Assembly: GCA_937888775.1 (NCBI GenBank)
Contig: CALAQT010000572.1
Location: 1 to 8,265, forward strand
Reading direction: 5' to 3'
Source: an uncultured Actinomycetes bacterium
GTDB lineage: Bacteria > Actinomycetota > Thermoleophilia > Solirubrobacterales > Solirubrobacteraceae
Length of the DNA stretch: 8,265 bases
The notes beneath the pieces were generated by a model. That model was not told where the DNA came from. It saw only the letters and a list, made by a program, of their open reading frames with translations, and searched no databases. Positions 5,124 through 8,265 of the stretch are shown here, piece after piece (position 1 is the first letter of the stretch; every line of letters begins with the position of its first letter). Both the position numbers and the translations under genes were made by a program.

Positions 5124-6575
5124 GGTTTCGCCGTCTTTGACGAGCGAGAACTTGGAGATCGTGGGCCGGGCCGCCAGCTCCTGCAGCAGGCTGACCAGCG
5201 GCGCGCGCCCGGGACGGGCCGCCGCGGAGGGGGCGGGCCGGCCGCGGTTCTGGACCATCGCGTCGACCTGCTCGCCGGGCATCGTCAGGCGCAGCAGCAG
5301 CTCCTCGTCGGAGATCCGAGCACCCAAACGGCGCCGGGCACCGTCAAGGCTGATCGGCTTGAGTTCGCGCAGCGTGCGTGCCTGCGAGCGCGCCAGCACG
5401 CGCTCGGCGATGTCCGGATCCACCGGAGCCGGGGAGTCCCCGTAATGCCCCAGGAAGAAGCGCACGGTCTCGTCCGAGACGTTGGTCCAGCGTTCGCCGT
5501 CGATCACGTTGCGTGCTGCCTGGCTGGCCACGAACTGAGACACGGGGGTGACCAGGATCGGGTAGCCCATCTCCGCGCGCACGCGCGTGACCTCCTCCAG
5601 CACCGCGTCGAACAGCTCGCCGCGCCGCAGCTCCTCCAGCATCCGCCGCGTGGTGGTGACCATCCCGCCGGGCAGTTGGTGGCGGTAGTAGGCGGCGTCG
5701 TACTCCCGGGGGATTCCCGCCGGCAGGCCCTTGACGCGGGCGAGCTGGGCAAAGTGCTCGGCGACGACGGCCTCGGCCTCCAGATCAAGCGCGTGCGAGT
5801 AACCGGCGGCCTCCAGATTGCGGGCCGTGCCTGCGACCTCCGGCTGCGAGGTGCCGCGCGACAGCGGCCCGGACGCCGTGTGCAGGACCTCAAACCCGGC
5901 TCGCACGCCTTCGACGTAGACCAGCGGCGCCAGCCCGATCGTGCAGTGACTGTGCAGCTCCAGCGGCCGCCCGCCGGCCGCGGCGATGAAATGCGGTGCC
6001 AGCTCCCGGACGGCGTCAGGGGTCAGCAGACCGCCCGGATCCTTCAGGTAGAGGCGGTCCATGTCAGGGGAGTCGGCCAGCGCGGCGGCGTGCTCGGCGT
6101 AGTAGCGATGGGTGTGCACGTCGCTGATCGAGTAGGTCAGGCCGACGACGACCTGCTCGACGCCCTGTTGCTTGGCCATCGCGGCCAGAGTCCGCAGGCG
6201 CTGGGGGTCATTCGAGGGCTCGGCGATCTGAAAGCGGCGGATCCCGTTGCGGACCACGAGCCCGAACGCGAAGCGCATGAAGTCCTCATCCGCCGGCACC
6301 CAGGAGATGAACCGCATCCCGGTGGTGATGAAGCTCAGCGGTGTGTTGGGCATCGCCGCGCTCATCAGCCGGATGCGCTCCCACGGATCCTCGCGGTGAA
6401 AGCGCACCGAGACCGCCATGTGGGTGCTCGACGTGAAGTCCAGCGCCTCGTAGCCGACGCGCTCCATCGTCGGCGCGATCGCCACCACGTCGGGCGTGGT
6501 CAGCCCGGTGGCACTCCACAGGCTCTGATTGCCGTCCCGCGTCGTCGTGTCGACGAAGTTCACCAGCCGGCTCAT
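5094..6575 (-). CDS. Biotin-dependent carboxyltransferase subunit, DRE-TIM (OadA/PycB-like), without biotin domain
   Basis: A 493-residue protein with the ATG at 6575 overlapping the biotin carboxylase TGA as ATGA. A longer start at 6608 would only add residues read across that gene's end. Residues 1-270 form the HMGL-like TIM barrel, with DTTTRDGNQS at 9-18 (Arg13, Asp14, Gln17), Lys178 in YLKDPGGLL as the likely carbamylated metal ligand, and His208/His210 in LHSHCTIG. Residues about 300-430 match the conserved PYC/OADA domain (YRHQLPGGM...VTPVSQFVASQ). The C-terminus has no MKM biotin site; biotin comes from the carrier encoded two genes upstream. Family members move CO2 from carboxybiotin to pyruvate or 2-oxoglutarate, or the reverse with oxaloacetate. 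Thr85 and Trp92 stand where pyruvate carboxylase has a pyruvate-binding Arg and a Tyr, so the acceptor here is uncertain. Confidence 0.92.
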   Translation of the reverse strand: MSRLVNFVDTTTRDGNQSLWSATGLTTPDVVAIAPTMERVGYEALDFTSSTHMAVSVRFHREDPWERIRLMSAAMPNTPLSFITTGMRFISWVPADEDFMRFAFGLVVRNGIRRFQIAEPSNDPQRLRTLAAMAKQQGVEQVVVGLTYSISDVHTHRYYAEHAAALADSPDMDRLYLKDPGGLLTPDAVRELAPHFIAAAGGRPLELHSHCTIGLAPLVYVEGVRAGFEVLHTASGPLSRGTSQPEVAGTARNLEAAGYSHALDLEAEAVVAEHFAQLARVKGLPAGIPREYDAAYYRHQLPGGMVTTTRRMLEELRRGELFDAVLEEVTRVRAEMGYPILVTPVSQFVASQAARNVIDGERWTNVSDETVRFFLGHYGDSPAPVDPDIAERVLARSQARTLRELKPISLDGARRRLGARISDEELLLRLTMPGEQVDAMVQNRGRPAPSAAARPGRAPLVSLLQELAARPTISKFSLVKDGETVIWRRAVSP

Positions 6576-7957
6576 GCGGCGAGCATCCCCGGGTTTCCGG
6601 CGAGCCACCGCTCCAGCCAGTCGGTCTGGACCGGGCCGGCGGCGAACCGGGGATCGGTGAGCACCCGGACAAGCAGCTCACGGTTGGTCGGCACGCCATC
6701 GATCTGTGCCCCCCGCAATGCGGCCAGCAGGATCGCGATTGCGTCGGACCGATTGCGCCCGTGCGCGATCAGCTTGGCCAGCAGCGAGTCATAGAACGGC
6801 GGCACCAACGTGCCGTCCTGGCAGTGGGTGTCGACCCGCAGGCCGGGTAGCGATGGCAGCCAGAACCGGGAGATCGTCCCGGGACTCGGCGCAAAGCCGC
6901 GCTCAGGATCCTCGGCGGTCAGGCGGCACTCGATCGCGTGGCCGTCCCACGTGACCTGCGACTGCGACCGACTCAGCGGGGCGCCGCCGGCGACCCGCAG
7001 CTGCTCGGCGATTAGATCGCACCCGGTGACCACCTCGGTGACCGGGTGCTCGACCTGGATCCGGCAGTTGCACTCCAGGAAGTAGAAGCGATCGCTGGAT
7101 TGATCGACAACGAACTCCACCGTGCCGAGGTTGCGATACGAGATCGCCTGAGCGAAGCGAACCGCGGCGTCGCACAGCGCTCGACGCGTGGCGGCCGGCA
7201 GCGCCGGAGCCGGCGCCTCCTCGATCACCTTCTGATAACGGCGCTGCACCGAGCAGTCGCGCTCGCCGAGGTGGATCACGCCGCCGTGCTGATCGGCCGC
7301 GATCTGAACCTCGATGTGGCGGGCGGCCTCGATGTAGCGCTCGATGTAGACGCGCGGGTCGCCGAACGCCGCCTGCGCCTCGCTGCTGGCGAGGCCCAGC
7401 AGCGCGGTCAGCTGGCGAGCGTCGCGGGCGAGCTTGATGCCACGCCCGCCGCCTCCGCCGGCGGCCTTGACCAGCACCGGATAGCCGATCCGGGCGGCGA
7501 GCTCGGCGGCCCGCTCGGTGGAGTCCACATGCTCGCCGGGCAGCACCGGCAGGCCCGCGCGGGCCGCCTGGACCCGCGCGCGCAGCTTGTCACCGGCGAG
7601 TTCGATCACCTCCGGCGGCGGCCCCACGAACACCAGCCCGTGCTCACGCGCGCGGGACGCCAGCCGGGGACTCTCGGCCAGGAAGCCGTAGCCGGGGTGG
7701 ATCGCGTCACAGCCGGTCCCGATGGCGGCCTGCACGACGATGTCATCGCGAAGGTAGCTGTCGGTCGCCGGCCCGGGGCCGAGGCAGACGGCTCGGTCAG
7801 CGCTGCGTGCGGCCAATCCGTCGCGGTCGACATCCGATGTGCCGACCACGCACTCCAGGCCGAGCGCCCGGCACGCGCGCACGATCCGCAGCGCGATCTC
7901 GCCGCGGTTGGCCACGAACACCCGCCGCAGCGCTACGGCCTCCGGCGCTGCGCTCAC
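6572..7957 (-). CDS. accC: Biotin carboxylase subunit (AccC-type ATP-grasp)
   Basis: This enzyme carboxylates biotin on the carrier protein using ATP and bicarbonate. The GTG at 7957 overlaps the carrier-protein TGA as GTGA and gives 461 residues, close to the usual 450. A start at 8089 would read through the carrier gene. In order: RRVFVANRGEIALRIVRA (11-28), HPGYGFLAE (87-95), GDK (122-124), ATP-binding Lys164 and the glycine loop GGGGGRG (167-173), ERDCSVQRRYQKVIEEAP (232-249), Glu281, and the catalytic segment ECNCRIQVEHPVTE (295-308) with Glu295, Asn297, Arg299, Gln301 and Glu303. CRLTAEDP then follows. These correspond to the E. coli AccC active-site residues. Two cysteines flank Asn297 where Met and Thr are usual. 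The gene partners with the carrier and carboxyltransferase on either side. The symbol reflects family only, since the complex is not a classical acetyl-CoA carboxylase. Confidence 0.96.
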   Translation of the reverse strand: MSAAPEAVALRRVFVANRGEIALRIVRACRALGLECVVGTSDVDRDGLAARSADRAVCLGPGPATDSYLRDDIVVQAAIGTGCDAIHPGYGFLAESPRLASRAREHGLVFVGPPPEVIELAGDKLRARVQAARAGLPVLPGEHVDSTERAAELAARIGYPVLVKAAGGGGGRGIKLARDARQLTALLGLASSEAQAAFGDPRVYIERYIEAARHIEVQIAADQHGGVIHLGERDCSVQRRYQKVIEEAPAPALPAATRRALCDAAVRFAQAISYRNLGTVEFVVDQSSDRFYFLECNCRIQVEHPVTEVVTGCDLIAEQLRVAGGAPLSRSQSQVTWDGHAIECRLTAEDPERGFAPSPGTISRFWLPSLPGLRVDTHCQDGTLVPPFYDSLLAKLIAHGRNRSDAIAILLAALRGAQIDGVPTNRELLVRVLTDPRFAAGPVQTDWLERWLAGNPGMLAA

Positions 7958-8265
7958 GGCGCGGGCTCGACCCGGAACAGCGGCGCCCCGTACTCGACCA
8001 GCTCGGCGTTGCGCTGACAGACCTCGACGATCGTCCCGGTCACGCCGGCGGGTACGGAGTTCATCATCTTCATCACCTCGATGATGCACACGGTCGTGTC
8101 GGGCGACACCTCGTCGCCGAGTTCCACGAACGGCTCCTGACCGGGTCCCTCGGCGCGGTAGAAGGTCCCGAGCATCGGCGACTCGATCGTCAGCGAGCTG
8201 TTGGCGGCTGGTGTGGTGTCCGGCGCGGCGACCGGCGTCCCGGCGGGCGGTGGCGGCGCCGGCGG
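7954..8265 (-). CDS. accB: Biotin carboxyl carrier protein (AccB-type), N-terminus outside the window
   Basis: 103 residues are visible, open to the right edge and ending at TGA 7954-7956. A flexible Pro/Ala linker (PPAPPPPAGTPVAAP) leads into a complete biotinyl domain: SPMLGTFYRAEGPGQEPFVELGDEV, then CIIEVMKMMNSV, then GTIVEVCQRNAELVEYGAPLFRVEP. The biotinylated lysine is in EVMKMMN, codon at 8068-8070. The thumb-like PGQEPFVELGD stretch is typical of AccB rather than of the biotin domains fused to OadA or pyruvate carboxylase. The protein carries the biotin arm between the biotin carboxylase and the carboxyltransferase. The consensus is usually EAMKM; Val replaces Ala here. Only the N-terminal portion is missing, so this is an edge truncation. 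The symbol is given by family resemblance. Confidence 0.95.
   Translation of the reverse strand, partial: PPAPPPPAGTPVAAPDTTPAANSSLTIESPMLGTFYRAEGPGQEPFVELGDEVSPDTTVCIIEVMKMMNSVPAGVTGTIVEVCQRNAELVEYGAPLFRVEPAP

Noticed and set aside
6576..6608. Longer carboxyltransferase start at 6608 (11 extra residues)
   Set aside because: The added residues overlap the biotin carboxylase 3' end and have no homology; the ATG at 6575 gives an ATGA overlap and starts right before the conserved barrel.
5445..6794. 449-codon open frame on the plus strand opposite the carboxyltransferase
   Set aside because: It is the antisense shadow of a well-supported gene; the translation is rich in Arg, Gly, Asp and His with no family resemblance, as expected for GC-rich codon use.
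7046..8017. 323-codon open frame on the plus strand opposite biotin carboxylase
   Set aside because: It is an antisense shadow of the ATP-grasp gene, has no recognisable motif and crosses the carrier-carboxylase junction.
7958..8089. Longer biotin carboxylase start at 8089
   Set aside because: The extra 44 residues are an out-of-frame reading of the biotinyl domain; the GTG at 7957 gives a GTGA overlap and the normal family length.

Overview
This is a high-G+C window with dense bacterial gene packing, short spacers and ATGA/GTGA stop-start overlaps. The style suggests an actinobacterium, perhaps a deep-branching one such as Thermoleophilia. That placement is inference from composition and gene style only.

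Left part (1-1677): the remains of a sugar-type ABC transporter locus. A RbsC-like permease lies on the minus strand and lacks about its first 100 residues. It is joined head-to-head near base 787 to a plus-strand LacI-family regulator that lacks exactly its DNA-binding domain. A further operon gene with a collagen-like N-terminus starts at 134 (minus, GTGA overlap) and leaves the window. The joint is either a real deletion or an assembly chimera.

Middle part (1678-4250): a degenerate octamer repeat, an intact SDR dehydrogenase (1846-2628), about 530 bases without a protein gene, and an AraC-family regulator (3156-4178). The non-coding stretch holds two abutting long foldback elements (2624-2790 and about 2792-3010). 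They share a 224-base spacing, a conserved apical hairpin and flanking motifs. Most of their stem imperfections are G-U pairs only if the minus strand is transcribed, so they look more like a tandem structured RNA than a neutral DNA palindrome. A perfect 14-bp palindrome (3022-3035) lies between them and the AraC gene.

Right part (4218-8265, all minus, read right to left): biotin carboxyl carrier protein (5' end outside the window), biotin carboxylase, a stand-alone DRE-TIM carboxyltransferase of the OadA/PycB type, then a NagD-like HAD phosphatase. The first three are translationally coupled by 4-base overlaps and form a complete three-subunit biotin-dependent carboxylase. The carboxyltransferase keeps the metal-centre residues, but the positions that grip pyruvate in pyruvate carboxylase are changed. 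Its acceptor may therefore not be pyruvate.

The HAD gene is flanked on both sides by threefold imperfect tandem repeats (4134-4250 and 5031-5123) that run across the stop codons of neighbouring genes. One copy supplies the C-terminal tail of the convergent AraC protein, read from the strand opposite to the HAD gene.
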